Assembly: GCA_016744675.1 (NCBI GenBank)
Contig: JADGDX010000013.1
Location: 1 to 64,000, forward strand
From: Desulfuromusa sp.
GTDB lineage: Bacteria > Desulfobacterota > Desulfuromonadia > Desulfuromonadales > Geopsychrobacteraceae
Direction: 5' to 3'
DNA length: 64,000 nt
Below the pieces are notes generated by a model. It had not been told where the DNA came from, did no database searches, and saw only the letters and a program-made list of their open reading frames with translations. The translations under genes were made by a program, and so were the position numbers. Shown piece after piece: positions 46,108 through 54,659 of the stretch (the first letter of the stretch is position 1; each line of letters opens with the position of its first letter).

Positions 46108-46137
46108 CTGGGGACATGCACGCGTGCATGCCCCCAG
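46108..46137 (-). terminator. Intrinsic terminator after fabI
   Basis: CTGGGG-x-CATGCA pairs with TGCATG-x-CCCCAG around a CGCG loop: 12 pairs with a single A-C mismatch. On the minus strand it is followed by TTTTG. It separates fabI from hflX. Confidence 0.8.
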
Positions 46138-46160
46138 AATATCATCGTTTTTTAGGATAT

Positions 46161-46928
46161 TTAACCGGCAGCGATATTAAAACCACCATCAACATAGTGA
46201 ACCTCACCGGTCACACCAGATGACAAGTCAGACAACAAATAAAGGGCAGCTTTACCAACATCTTCTTGGTTAACCAGCCTTTTTAATGGAGCGCGTTCCT
46301 CAGCAACCGATAATTTTTTCTTGAAATCGGCAATCCCTGCAGCAGCCAGAGTTTTAATCGGACCTGCAGAAAGTGCATTGACACGAATATTTTTCTCACC
46401 GAGTTCCGAGGCGAGGTAACGAACTGAAGATTCCAGTGCGGCTTTCGCAACACCCATAACATTATAAGCGGGGACAGAACGAACCGAACCAAGGTAGGTC
46501 ATCGTTACAATACTGCCACCTTCAGCCAGAACAGGCATAGCACAGCGTGTCATAGACACCAGAGAATAGGCACTCACATCCAAAGCCAGACGGAAACCAT
46601 CACGACTTGTTTGACTGAAAGGACGTTTCAAATCTTCACGATTAGCAAAAGCGATCGCATGAACAACAAAGTCAATCTTACCCCATTGCTTCTCGAGCTC
46701 AGTAAAAACAGCAGCCATTTCTTCTTCATTCTGAACATCACACGGAAGAATAATTGACGACTCAAGGCTCTCCGCTAAAGGACGAACGCGCCGCTCAAGG
46801 GCTTCATTCAGATATGTAAATGCCAGGTCAGCACCTGCAGCACGCAGTTGTTGGGCCACTCCCCAGGCAATACTCTTTTCGTTTGCAACACCAAAAATAA
46901 CTCCCCGTTTTCCAGTCATTAATCCCAT
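46161..46928 (-). CDS. fabI: Enoyl-[acyl-carrier-protein] reductase (NADH), FabI
   Basis: This 255-residue enzyme performs the last reduction of each fatty-acid elongation cycle. The nucleotide-binding start GVANEKSIAWGVAQQL is FabI-specific. The active site shows Tyr145 (MTYLGS), Tyr155 and Lys162 in the Y-x6-K spacing (AYNVMGVAKAALE) that distinguishes FabI from ordinary short-chain dehydrogenases. AAAGGAG lies upstream of the ATG. It is followed by a strong hairpin terminator, so it is probably a single-gene transcript. It is the classical target of triclosan-type inhibitors. Confidence 0.95.
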   Translation of the reverse strand: MGLMTGKRGVIFGVANEKSIAWGVAQQLRAAGADLAFTYLNEALERRVRPLAESLESSIILPCDVQNEEEMAAVFTELEKQWGKIDFVVHAIAFANREDLKRPFSQTSRDGFRLALDVSAYSLVSMTRCAMPVLAEGGSIVTMTYLGSVRSVPAYNVMGVAKAALESSVRYLASELGEKNIRVNALSAGPIKTLAAAGIADFKKKLSVAEERAPLKRLVNQEDVGKAALYLLSDLSSGVTGEVHYVDGGFNIAAG

Positions 46929-47034
46929 AATTTAATATATCTCCTTTGAAAATACTTTATGATTTGGATGCTCTTTTTAACAAAAGTGCGAGAGGAAGGC
47001 AAGTCAGCTTGAGTTTAACCTCTTTGAACAAAGA

Positions 47035-47499
47035 TTAATCCACATCATTGTCATCATGAGCATCGTCAGTCTCTAGCGCAGATTGCATATTTTTTTCTTC
47101 TTCGTCCCAAATATCTTTTTCAATCTGTACTGCAGTAAGTTGAATAGGAGAGAAGGGTAAATATCGCAAACACCCATCACGAGTATTCTCAATGATTGAT
47201 CCTCACTCTACAACAACTTTTCCCGTTGATTTGATCACAGAATTACGAATTTCGTTCATCACATAAACATCACCATAGCATGCCACGGTGGTCTGATTAA
47301 GAAAGCTAGCCCGGAGATCGCCATGACAAGTGATCTGCCCGGTCTCTTTACCAGACATACTTGCGATCTCAATTGACTCTTCTGATTCGATATTGCAAGC
47401 ACCAATATGTCCGGAAACTTTTATCCCTTTTGTTGCCTTAAGATCAAAATCATCAGGGACATCCCCGAATGGCGCTAGTTTAAGCAAATTACCATACAT
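47035..47499 (-). pseudogene. DUF342/FapA-like polymer-forming protein remnant with in-frame TGA
   Basis: From the ATG at 47499 an open frame of 98 codons encodes parallel-beta repeats typical of DUF342/FapA proteins (LKATKGIKVSGHIGACNIES, TTVACYGDVYVMNEI). It ends at a TGA at 47205-47203. The same frame then continues for 55 more codons (GSIIENTRDGCLRYLPFSP and an acidic tail DDAHDDNDVD) to a TAA at 47037. In FapA relatives a Gly-rich stretch occurs at this point, so GGA to TGA is the simplest change. The N-terminal part of a normal FapA is missing, next to an IS remnant. It is probably a dead gene. A selenocysteine reading is unlikely, because the downstream hairpin has no SECIS-like loop. 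Confidence 0.66.
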
Positions 47500-47504
47500 A
47501 AACT

Positions 47505-48143
47505 AGCTGAAAGTATTGGTTAAAAATGGCATAATGGGGCATGAAAAATACAACCCCAATGTTCCCAGGATTTCACCTACAAACTCTGCGCCGCAAACCA
47601 CAATCAGCATAGCAAAAGCTTGCTAAAGAGATGGTCCTGCTCAAACAAAAATCTTTCAAACAGCTCGGCGAGTTCTTTGAAAACTTCATCCCACGTTCAC
47701 TCCTTAAGCCTGAGAGAACAGGGGCGATGAGCCGCAGAAGGCTATTTTCTAAAGAAAATACTTTCTGGGCTTTTTTCAGTCAGATGCTGGATGCCGATGG
47801 AGGGTGTAAGGAGGTGATTCGCAAACTTCAAGCCTATGCCTCCATTAAGGGAGTTAGCATTCCATCATCCTCGACTGCTTACTATTGCTCTGCCCGTAAG
47901 AAGTTGGATGAAAAAATGCTTTCTGAGATTCTAGAGCACACAGCGGCTCAACTTGAAAAGATGCCAGAATCCGGGTTGTTGAACAATAGGAATGTCATTG
48001 TGGGTGATGGTACGGGAACAAGCATGCCAGACACGGCAGCAAACCAAAAGGCTTGGCCGCAGTCATCAATACTGAAGGCCGGATGCAGCTTTCCTGTTGC
48101 TCATATTTGTGCCTGTTTCTCGATGCAGACTGGGACATTACTC
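47505..48143 (+). mobile_element. Remnant of an IS4-family insertion sequence
   Basis: The region between the two broken minus-strand genes carries only the front of an IS4-type transposase gene. The left boundary lies somewhere in 47500-47630, and no clear terminal inverted repeat was found. The right boundary is near 48140, where the sequence changes abruptly to a response-regulator fragment on the other strand. The right half of the element has been deleted. Confidence 0.65.
47631..48143 (+). pseudogene. IS4-family transposase, N-terminal fragment
   Basis: About 170 codons remain of a protein that is normally over 400 residues. The start (KQLGEFFENFIPRSLL), the helical region and the first catalytic motif VIVGDGTGTSMPDTAANQKA (with the first Asp of the DDE triad) are recognisable. 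The reading frame runs on to 48206, but residues after about LLSY are read from the antisense of the neighbouring response-regulator remnant. The second Asp and the catalytic Glu are absent, so it cannot be active. Confidence 0.78.
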
Positions 48144-48505
48144 AGTTATGTAATCTACAGCACCAAGTTCCAATCCTTTTGCTTCATCTTCATCACTGCT
48201 CAATGAAGTTAAAAAAATTATCGGGATATTTTGCGTATTTTTATCAGCCTTCAAGCGGCGGAAAACTTGATAACCATCAATTTCCGGCATCACAATATCG
48301 AGGAGAATCAGATCAGGAAAAAACCATCCGCAATCAAAGACAATGCAGCTTGACCACTAACAGCTGTATGCAAGTTGTACTTATTACTTAACGACGAAAC
48401 AAGCAGTTCCAAATTGACCGAATTATCATCAACAACCAGAAGCGTGCATTGTTGTGAAGATATTGAACCCAATGGAGTCTCCTTAGTTAAGTCAGCATGA
48501 AACAA
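48143..48505 (-). pseudogene. Response-regulator receiver domain remnant (frameshifted, truncated)
   Basis: The frame from the ATG at 48505 encodes the start of a REC domain (CTLLVVDDNSVNLELLVSSL) and stops early after IADGFF. If one T is added to the run of six Ts there, the frame continues perfectly as [19 protein letters not shown], then [19 protein letters not shown] and [11 protein letters not shown]. The phospho-acceptor Asp and the conserved Thr are thus in the second frame. The domain is cut off just before the expected K-P-F at the IS junction. It begins 21 bp after the DtxR-FeoA gene. Confidence 0.85.
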
Positions 48506-48526
48506 AAAAGGGGGATATTAGTCGAG

Positions 48527-49180
48527 TTATACTAGTGGACGAATATGAATCTCTCTCGCCAGCATATCATCAACAGCAAACTGGGAATGTCCCACCTTAA
48601 AAATATAGCTGGGAAATTTTTGCACCAAAATGAGTTCACTGCCAGGTAAAACTCCCATACTCATCAGCTTTTGCATTTTTTTATCATCACTGGCAGCAAT
48701 ATAGGCAATTTCTCCAGATTCTCCGGATTTCAATTCCGTCAAAGCGACAATACCGGATGCACCCTGTTGACGAGCCTCAATACAACATTCTCCGGGAGGG
48801 ATTGGATTTCCGTGCGGACAAGTGGTTGGATGATTCAGTAACGTACATAGTTTGACATCAACCCCCTGCCGGAGCAAATGTTCAAACTCGCAGGCCTGTT
48901 CGTTTCCTTCATCTCCCGCTATGCCAAGAATATCCATCGTTAAACGCTCAGCTAAACGATGTCTACGAACAGTCATCTGCGCTTCAGAACGCCCTTCTTT
49001 TCTCAAGCAGACGCGATCCCCACGGATTTCGACATAGGAGCGTTGAATCAGCTCTATCAACTCTTCCGAATTGCGATCAACATTCAGGGACGTTAGCAAA
49101 CAACCAACATTATCGCCTTCAACGGTCATCACCCAGAGGGATTCAAGAATTTCTTCAGCTTTCTCTGAAAGTCGTTCCAT
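48527..49180 (-). CDS. DtxR-family metalloregulator with C-terminal FeoA domain
   Basis: This 217-residue protein has an N-terminal winged-helix region (about 1-70) and the DtxR dimerisation and metal-binding domain (HRLAERLTMDILGI, EQACEFEHLL, then TTCPHGNPIPPGECC). The C-terminal FeoA/SH3-like domain is at about 145-217 (LKSGESGEIAYIAA, MGVLPGSELILVQ). This is the architecture of iron- or manganese-dependent repressors such as IdeR and MntR. It is the last intact gene of the feo cluster, 4 bp after the zinc-ribbon gene. No separate feoA exists here, so either the fused FeoA domain or a gene elsewhere must serve FeoB. Confidence 0.88.
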   Translation of the reverse strand: MERLSEKAEEILESLWVMTVEGDNVGCLLTSLNVDRNSEELIELIQRSYVEIRGDRVCLRKEGRSEAQMTVRRHRLAERLTMDILGIAGDEGNEQACEFEHLLRQGVDVKLCTLLNHPTTCPHGNPIPPGECCIEARQQGASGIVALTELKSGESGEIAYIAASDDKKMQKLMSMGVLPGSELILVQKFPSYIFKVGHSQFAVDDMLAREIHIRPLV

Positions 49181-49183
49181 ACC

Positions 49184-49378
49184 TTAGTTATCCTTTTCTT
49201 TCGGAGGACGTTCTTTATTCCGCAAAAGTCGAGAAAATAGCTTTCCAGGTGCCGGGTTCGCATAACCGCAATTGGGGCAGTGGATTTTATGACACCCGCC
49301 AAAACAGGTCCCACAACTCTTTCCATCCACATTCCCGATGTTCTCTTCAATTTCTTTGTGACAAAAACCACAAATCAC
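49184..49378 (-). CDS. Small cysteine-rich zinc-ribbon protein of the feo operon
   Basis: This 64-residue protein starts with a GTG at 49378 that overlaps the feoB stop codon by 4 bases (GTGA), a clear sign of coupling. It has CxxC at residues 3-6, then CGTC, a CHKIHC segment and CPNC near residues 22-37: seven cysteines in all, with neighbouring histidines. This is enough for one or two metal sites. The C-terminus is basic. It has no TM helix, so it is not the usual FeoB-associated Cys-rich membrane protein. A role in FeoB function or iron sensing is inferred from position only. Confidence 0.75.
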   Translation of the reverse strand: MICGFCHKEIEENIGNVDGKSCGTCFGGCHKIHCPNCGYANPAPGKLFSRLLRNKERPPKEKDN

Positions 49379-51333
49379 GCCAAGAAACCTGTTGCCAGAA
49401 GAAATTTATTAAGAAACCAACCCGAAGAAAACGCGAGAACCGTCACAAAAACAAAAATAATGACAGAAACTTTGACACCACGCTCTTTGAGCATCACAAG
49501 AAACTGAGCAACACAGGGAACAAAAAGGGTTAATGTCACCGCAGCTACGGTCAATTGTGCCACATTTAAAACTCCGGAAGACTGCAAATCATAAAGTCCG
49601 GCAGCACCAAAATCACGGCGAAAAAAACCAAAAACAAAAGCGGTTGTCACTTCAACAGGAAGACCAATCGCCGTAACAATCGGAGAGAAAACCCCAATAA
49701 CATTCTGCAAAGTCCCTGTCATCTTTCCCGCCCAGAGAACAACAGAAGCAACCAGGAAAAGAGGGAGAATTTCGACAAAATAGCTCTGCATCCGTGTCAG
49801 AGTTTTCACGAGGACATTGCGTAATTGTGGAAACCGCAACGGAGGGATCTCCATATAGAAGACAGGGCTCTCTCCTGGTAATACTTTAGCGGCAAGAAAT
49901 CCTATCAACAGAAAACACATGATCAGAAATACTGTCCAGACAAACAAAGCGTCTGGCGAAGATGATAACAAACCTAGAATAACTCCTAGTTGAGCGCTAC
50001 AAGGGATTGCGAGGGCTAATAACATTGTTGCGATAATACGCTCACGCTTAGTTTCCAGTGTCCGTGTCACCAGTGTCGCCATCGTGTCACAGCCAAATCC
50101 CAGAACAATTGGAATAACCGCCCGACCCGATAGCCCAATTCGCTTAAACAGCCTGTCGACAAGAAGGGCCAAACGTGGGAAATAGCCGGTATCCTCTAGT
50201 AATGAAAAAACCAGGAAGAAGGTTCCAACAATTGGTAAAACCAGCGCTACAGCATAGCGTATTCCCAAAGTCCAAACGCCATATTCACCAGCAATAAGTT
50301 CAAATAACCATTCGGTTGACAAATATGTTTCGAAAAAGTTAACCACAGGGGGATTAATATAATTCTCAAATATTTTCCCTTCGAGAAAATCAACCAGAGT
50401 TCCTGCGCCAAAACCACCAACAAACTTATAGAGACCGAAATAGACAACCAACATTAAAATGGGAGCGCCCGTCACAGGGTTCATCATCCAGGAAGATAAT
50501 TTTTCCGAAAAAGGTTCTTTCTCCGCAAGTGTTTGTGTGACGACTCCATCGAGCATCTGTTTACAAACTTTGCGACGTTCAAGGCTTATCTGTAAATGGA
50601 GGTCCGCCCTGCGGCGAAATGAGATTTCACGGGTTGTTTCAAGTAATTCCCGGTAGTCACTTTCACTTTCTTTTTCTACAGCTAAATCCTGGATATCATC
50701 ATCTTTTTGCATGATCAATAAACTCATAGCACGCCGACTGAGACGATATTCTCCGTGAATCGACTGGATGATTTTTTCGATATCTTGCTCTAGATCCAAA
50801 GCATAAACAAATGGCTTATAGGGAACTGACGCATAAGTCGTAATCGCCTGACGCAACTCATCAAGACCAACTTTACGCTTCATGACAGCACCAATAACAG
50901 GAATTCCAAGATTCTCTTGCAAAAGGTTAAGATCAAGCTGCATCCCTAGGCGCTCTGCTTCATCAAGAATATTGATGACCAAAATGACTGGCAACCCGGC
51001 TTCAATCAGTTGCAGAGTCATCGGTAACATTCGCTCAATGTTCCGCGCATCAATAACATGGACAACGGCATGCGGATCTTCGGTCAGAAGAATTCTTCGC
51101 GCGACGCGCTCCTCCTCCGTGATCGGCATCATAGAATACATGCCGGGAGTATCAAGAATTTCGTAGCGACGATCAGAGAGGTTGCAATGACCATGAGAAA
51201 CCTCAACAGAGGTCCCCGGATAATTTGACACGGTCGTGTAAGCCCCAGTAAGAGCATTAAAAACGACACTCTTGCCGACATTCGGATTCCCGACTAAAAC
51301 CACCTTAGCTGATGACATGTGCAGATCAGACAT
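49375..51333 (-). CDS. feoB: Ferrous iron transporter FeoB
   Basis: This 652-residue protein imports Fe2+ across the inner membrane. The N-terminal G domain (about residues 8-165) has G1 GNPNVGKSVVFNALTG, G3 DTPGMYSMMP and the guanine-specificity motif NILDEAERLG. A helical regulatory domain follows to about 270. The polytopic membrane part carries the two FeoB gate motifs, near VGTFFLVFSLLEDTGYFPR and GFGCDTMATLVTRTLE. It is shorter than E. coli FeoB (773), mainly at the C-terminus. It lies 33 bp after fur. Confidence 0.95.
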   Translation of the reverse strand: MSDLHMSSAKVVLVGNPNVGKSVVFNALTGAYTTVSNYPGTSVEVSHGHCNLSDRRYEILDTPGMYSMMPITEEERVARRILLTEDPHAVVHVIDARNIERMLPMTLQLIEAGLPVILVINILDEAERLGMQLDLNLLQENLGIPVIGAVMKRKVGLDELRQAITTYASVPYKPFVYALDLEQDIEKIIQSIHGEYRLSRRAMSLLIMQKDDDIQDLAVEKESESDYRELLETTREISFRRRADLHLQISLERRKVCKQMLDGVVTQTLAEKEPFSEKLSSWMMNPVTGAPILMLVVYFGLYKFVGGFGAGTLVDFLEGKIFENYINPPVVNFFETYLSTEWLFELIAGEYGVWTLGIRYAVALVLPIVGTFFLVFSLLEDTGYFPRLALLVDRLFKRIGLSGRAVIPIVLGFGCDTMATLVTRTLETKRERIIATMLLALAIPCSAQLGVILGLLSSSPDALFVWTVFLIMCFLLIGFLAAKVLPGESPVFYMEIPPLRFPQLRNVLVKTLTRMQSYFVEILPLFLVASVVLWAGKMTGTLQNVIGVFSPIVTAIGLPVEVTTAFVFGFFRRDFGAAGLYDLQSSGVLNVAQLTVAAVTLTLFVPCVAQFLVMLKERGVKVSVIIFVFVTVLAFSSGWFLNKFLLATGFLA

Positions 51334-51366
51334 AAAAAAAAGAAACCTTCTAACGGAAAAAGAACA

Positions 51367-51798
51367 CTATCCTTGCTTAGAGCAACGTGCGCAGAGACCA
51401 TAAAGTTCATGACGATGATTTTCAATCTTGAACTTGTGTTGAGCGGCGACCTGTTCCTGTATTTTTTCGATGCGTGGCTCGGTAAATTCGATAATTAAGC
51501 CACACTGAGTACACACCAGATGGTCATGGTGTTGATCCTGATTTAAAGGCTCAAAACGAGTTTGACCATCACCAAAATTCAATTCACTCGCAATTCCACA
51601 CTCGGCAAACAATTTTAAAGTGCGATGAACTGTTGCATAACCAATTTTAGGATGTTCTTTGCGGAGCTTTAGATAGAGCTCTTCTGTCGAATAGTGAGAA
51701 GTTGAATCTAAAAATACAGTGAGTATTGTTTCTCTTTGGCTGGTATTTTTCAGTCCTTTTTGACGCACGTATTCGTTGAATACAGATACTCTATCCAT
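51367..51798 (-). CDS. fur: Ferric uptake regulator family protein (Fur)
   Basis: This 143-residue regulator starts at the ATG at 51798, eight bases after GGAGG. It has the DNA-binding helix GYATVHRTLKLFAECGIA, the metal site HHDHLVCTQC (His90-93, Cys96, Cys99) and the second structural pair CARC at 136-139. Fur represses iron uptake genes when Fe2+ is bound; other family members (PerR, Zur) cannot be excluded, but its place directly before feoB favours Fur. No 19-bp Fur box with good symmetry was seen in the 92 bp before it. Confidence 0.92.
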   Translation of the reverse strand: MDRVSVFNEYVRQKGLKNTSQRETILTVFLDSTSHYSTEELYLKLRKEHPKIGYATVHRTLKLFAECGIASELNFGDGQTRFEPLNQDQHHDHLVCTQCGLIIEFTEPRIEKIQEQVAAQHKFKIENHRHELYGLCARCSKQG

Positions 51799-51890
51799 CG
51801 GAAGAACCTCCATGCTAGATTTTGAAAATGACATTCAGAAGCTAAAGGAAGAAAGAGGAAATATCAAGACAAAATCAGGGAAAAGTCAAT

Positions 51891-52643
51891 TTACCCTAGA
51901 GACGTTGGGAAAATTTGATATAAAAACCCAGCAATGCGCGTAAACAGATCAAAAAACAACAAAATACCGGCAATCATTAACAACACGCCAGTGATTATCT
52001 CTGTGATGCGTATATGCTTTTTAAAGCGATCAAAGAACCCAAGAAAGGAATGAAACAACAACCCTGAAATTAAAAAAGGGACCCCCAGTCCAGCAGAGTA
52101 GCTAGTCAATAAGAGCAAGCCCTTATTCACACCACCTGAACTTCCTGCAGCAATCGCCAGAATAGCACCTAAAATTGGACCGATACAAGGAGTCCAGCCG
52201 GCGGCAAAAGCAATTCCGACCAGAAAAGTCCCAACAAAACCGCTCGGCTTGTTGCGCAACTGAACTCGCTTTTCTCCCAGCAATACACCAAAGTGGAATA
52301 ATCCGCTCAGATGGATCCCGAAAAGAAAGATCATCACTCCACCAACCTTCTGAATGATCCCTAGGCCATCTCTCAGATAAGTTTGAAATGATGCGGAAGC
52401 AAAGCCAGCCAACCCTCCTAAAAAAATGAAGACAGCTGAAAACCCGGCAATAAAAGCCAGAGAGTGAAGGACCACCGTCCATCGAACATGAGAATCACCC
52501 TCAGTCTGCTGCAGCTCCGAAAAAGAAAGTCCAGAAATGTAAGTCAAATACGATGGAATAAGGGGCAGAACACATGGGGAAAAGTAAGACAATAATCCCG
52601 CAGTGAATGCAATCCAGATTGTAACGTCAGTTCCAACATCCAT
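51891..52643 (-). CDS. ccdA: Cytochrome c biogenesis / thiol-disulfide transporter CcdA
   Basis: This 250-residue inner-membrane protein has six TM helices. It carries electrons from cytoplasmic thioredoxin to the periplasm. The two redox cysteines are Cys24 (YFSPCVLPLIPSYL) and Cys153 (GWTPCIGPILGAIL), each in the conserved proline context. The gene is 31 bp after the TlpA/ResA-like thioredoxin, its natural electron acceptor. Together they would reduce disulfides in apocytochromes or other exported proteins. Confidence 0.94.
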   Translation of the reverse strand: MDVGTDVTIWIAFTAGLLSYFSPCVLPLIPSYLTYISGLSFSELQQTEGDSHVRWTVVLHSLAFIAGFSAVFIFLGGLAGFASASFQTYLRDGLGIIQKVGGVMIFLFGIHLSGLFHFGVLLGEKRVQLRNKPSGFVGTFLVGIAFAAGWTPCIGPILGAILAIAAGSSGGVNKGLLLLTSYSAGLGVPFLISGLLFHSFLGFFDRFKKHIRITEIITGVLLMIAGILLFFDLFTRIAGFLYQIFPTSLG

Positions 52644-52674
52644 AGATCACTCCCAAAAACCGTCGACAGTTCAA

Positions 52675-53214
52675 TCAACCATTGAGGAGAAAGTTGATTA
52701 ATTGAAAAGTTGACCCTGATAGCCAATCACGTCCACCAATAATTTTTTCGACAACATTTCCGTTACGGTCAATAATAAAGCTTTCGGGGAAGCGGAAAAC
52801 ACCATAGGCATTCTGGGCAGCACTCTCGCTATCAATGAGAATAGGAAAACTGTACGGAGTTTGCTGCAAAAACTTTTCAACAGCTTGACGACCGTTTTCA
52901 TCAACATTGACCGCCAACATGACCAGCCCCTTATCCTTATAATCACGATAAAGCTTTTCCATCGAAGGCATTTCTTCACGACAAGGAGGACACCAAGTCG
53001 CCCAGAAATTCAGGACAACGACCTGACCCCGAAACTGTGATAAACTCACTTTCTGGCCATCCATATCGGTCAAGGTAAAATCGGGGGCAACATTCTCAGC
53101 CGCATCGGCACTAACCGATGATTGAGACTCTGTGGTTGAAGAATCGCAACCCGACAACAACATAAGTGTTAATAGAAAGATCATCCAAAACATTATTTTT
53201 TTAAATTGATTCAT
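52675..53214 (-). CDS. TlpA/ResA-type thioredoxin-like lipoprotein
   Basis: This 179-residue exported protein has a lipoprotein signal (LMLLSGCDSS, lipidated Cys23) and a low-complexity linker. A thioredoxin fold follows with active site WATWCPPCREEMPS (Cys75, Cys78). FRFPESFIIDRNGNVV contains the cis-proline region. WCPPC and the short central insert are typical for TlpA/ResA. It is most likely a membrane-anchored periplasmic reductase supplied by CcdA. It starts 10 bp after the protease gene. Confidence 0.93.
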   Translation of the reverse strand: MNQFKKIMFWMIFLLTLMLLSGCDSSTTESQSSVSADAAENVAPDFTLTDMDGQKVSLSQFRGQVVVLNFWATWCPPCREEMPSMEKLYRDYKDKGLVMLAVNVDENGRQAVEKFLQQTPYSFPILIDSESAAQNAYGVFRFPESFIIDRNGNVVEKIIGGRDWLSGSTFQLINFLLNG

Positions 53215-53224
53215 TTTTTAATCC

Positions 53225-54535
53225 TCAAGGTAATTCAATTAAATAACCGGTATTTTCCCGAACGACTGTAAATTTTAAAGGTTGCTGTCCTAAATAAGTT
53301 TCAATCACAGATTCATACTCAGCGATGGTCTCAACCTTGGCACTTTCAACCTTGGCAACCAAATCTCCGCGACGCATTCCAACCTGATCAGCTGGCGAAC
53401 CATCCATAACTTTTTCGACTAAAAGACCGTTTTTACCCTGGTGCAACTCAAAACCAAAAATTCGACGGGAATAATCTAACCCATATCCTTCGGGCAATAA
53501 CTCTAAATTTACGACTTGCTCTACCTGTTTTAACCCACGTAGCAAAGTCAGCTTGAGACTGTCTTCCGGAGTGTATGTCTGCAATAGCGAATGATAATGA
53601 TCTGGTGAAGAAATTGGAATATCGTCGATTGCTAAAATAACATCGGCCTCGAGCAAACCGGCCCTATCTGCTGGTGATTTTTTTTCAACTTCATCAATCA
53701 GCACTCCACCCTCTCCATAGGAACGAACAAAGGACGAACTGACTGTTCCAACAAAAACTCCGAGAAAACCGCGTCGCACCAGACCATAATCGATCAAATC
53801 ATCAAGGACACGTTTTGCTGTATCAATTGGCACTGAAAATCCAATTCCCTGTGCTTGCCGAGCAATGGCGGTATTTATACCAATCAATTCGCCATTAATA
53901 TTGATCAATGGCCCACCTGAGTTTCCGGGGTTGATCAAAGCATCAGACTGAATAAAAATTGATGAGAGCTGTTGATCAATCTGAATACGCCTTTTCTGCG
54001 AACTAACAATCCCTGTGGTAATGGAGTGGCCTAGCCCAAGAGGATTTCCGATCGCAATAACAGTTTCCCCTAACATCAGATCATCCGATCGACCAGGCGG
54101 CAAAAAAGGATATTCTCCGGGTTCAACTATCTTCAAAATAGCCAGATCGATACGACGATCTTGACCTATCAGTTCAGCCTCTAGTTCCAACTGCCTATCA
54201 GACAATGCAATATAGATTTTCGATGCTTTCTCAACCACATGAGCATTGGTTAAGATATGACCTTCAGAATCGATAATAACGCCCGACCCTAGAGACTGAG
54301 TTTTATAGGTCCGCTGGGGCAACATATTCTGGAAAAACTGATCGAATATCGAATCACCAAACCCAAAAAAAGGACTGTTACTGCGTTGCGTTATTTTTTC
54401 GGTACGCACATTAACAACAGCAGCATGAGCTTTGGAAACTGCATCAACAATCGGGGTGCGTCTCTGTGCTGCGATACTAACCTGACAGAAAAGAAAAACA
54501 AGAACAAACGCTATGCTTAAACGACAGAATGACAT
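53225..54535 (-). CDS. Periplasmic serine protease, DegP/HtrA family
   Basis: This 436-residue protein has a signal peptide (cleavage near residue 23, SIAAQRR) and a trypsin-like domain whose triad is His99 (ILTNAHVVEKA), Asp130 (RRIDLAILKI) and Ser206 (NPGNSGGPL). Two PDZ domains follow (about 250-335 and 345-435). It degrades or chaperones misfolded envelope proteins. I start it at the ATG at 54535; a TTG two codons upstream has better spacing to AAGGGA and remains possible. It is the first gene of the run leading to tlpA/resA, ccdA, fur and feoB, all spaced by 10-92 bp. Confidence 0.94.
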   Translation of the reverse strand: MSFCRLSIAFVLVFLFCQVSIAAQRRTPIVDAVSKAHAAVVNVRTEKITQRSNSPFFGFGDSIFDQFFQNMLPQRTYKTQSLGSGVIIDSEGHILTNAHVVEKASKIYIALSDRQLELEAELIGQDRRIDLAILKIVEPGEYPFLPPGRSDDLMLGETVIAIGNPLGLGHSITTGIVSSQKRRIQIDQQLSSIFIQSDALINPGNSGGPLININGELIGINTAIARQAQGIGFSVPIDTAKRVLDDLIDYGLVRRGFLGVFVGTVSSSFVRSYGEGGVLIDEVEKKSPADRAGLLEADVILAIDDIPISSPDHYHSLLQTYTPEDSLKLTLLRGLKQVEQVVNLELLPEGYGLDYSRRIFGFELHQGKNGLLVEKVMDGSPADQVGMRRGDLVAKVESAKVETIAEYESVIETYLGQQPLKFTVVRENTGYLIELP

Positions 54536-54659
54536 GACCAATTATCCCTTAAAACCTCTCACGAAATCATTTTATTCAGTCTACATTATCCAAGTTATCC
54601 CAACAAGATAGACAGCTCGTTTTTTCTGAGTTATCCTGCCCCTCTCTGACGGAGGAAGC

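Noticed and set aside
47200..47205. TGA as a selenocysteine codon
   Set aside because: The downstream hairpin lacks a SECIS-like apical loop and the flanking genes are all broken, so a nonsense mutation is simpler. Kept as a finding to verify.
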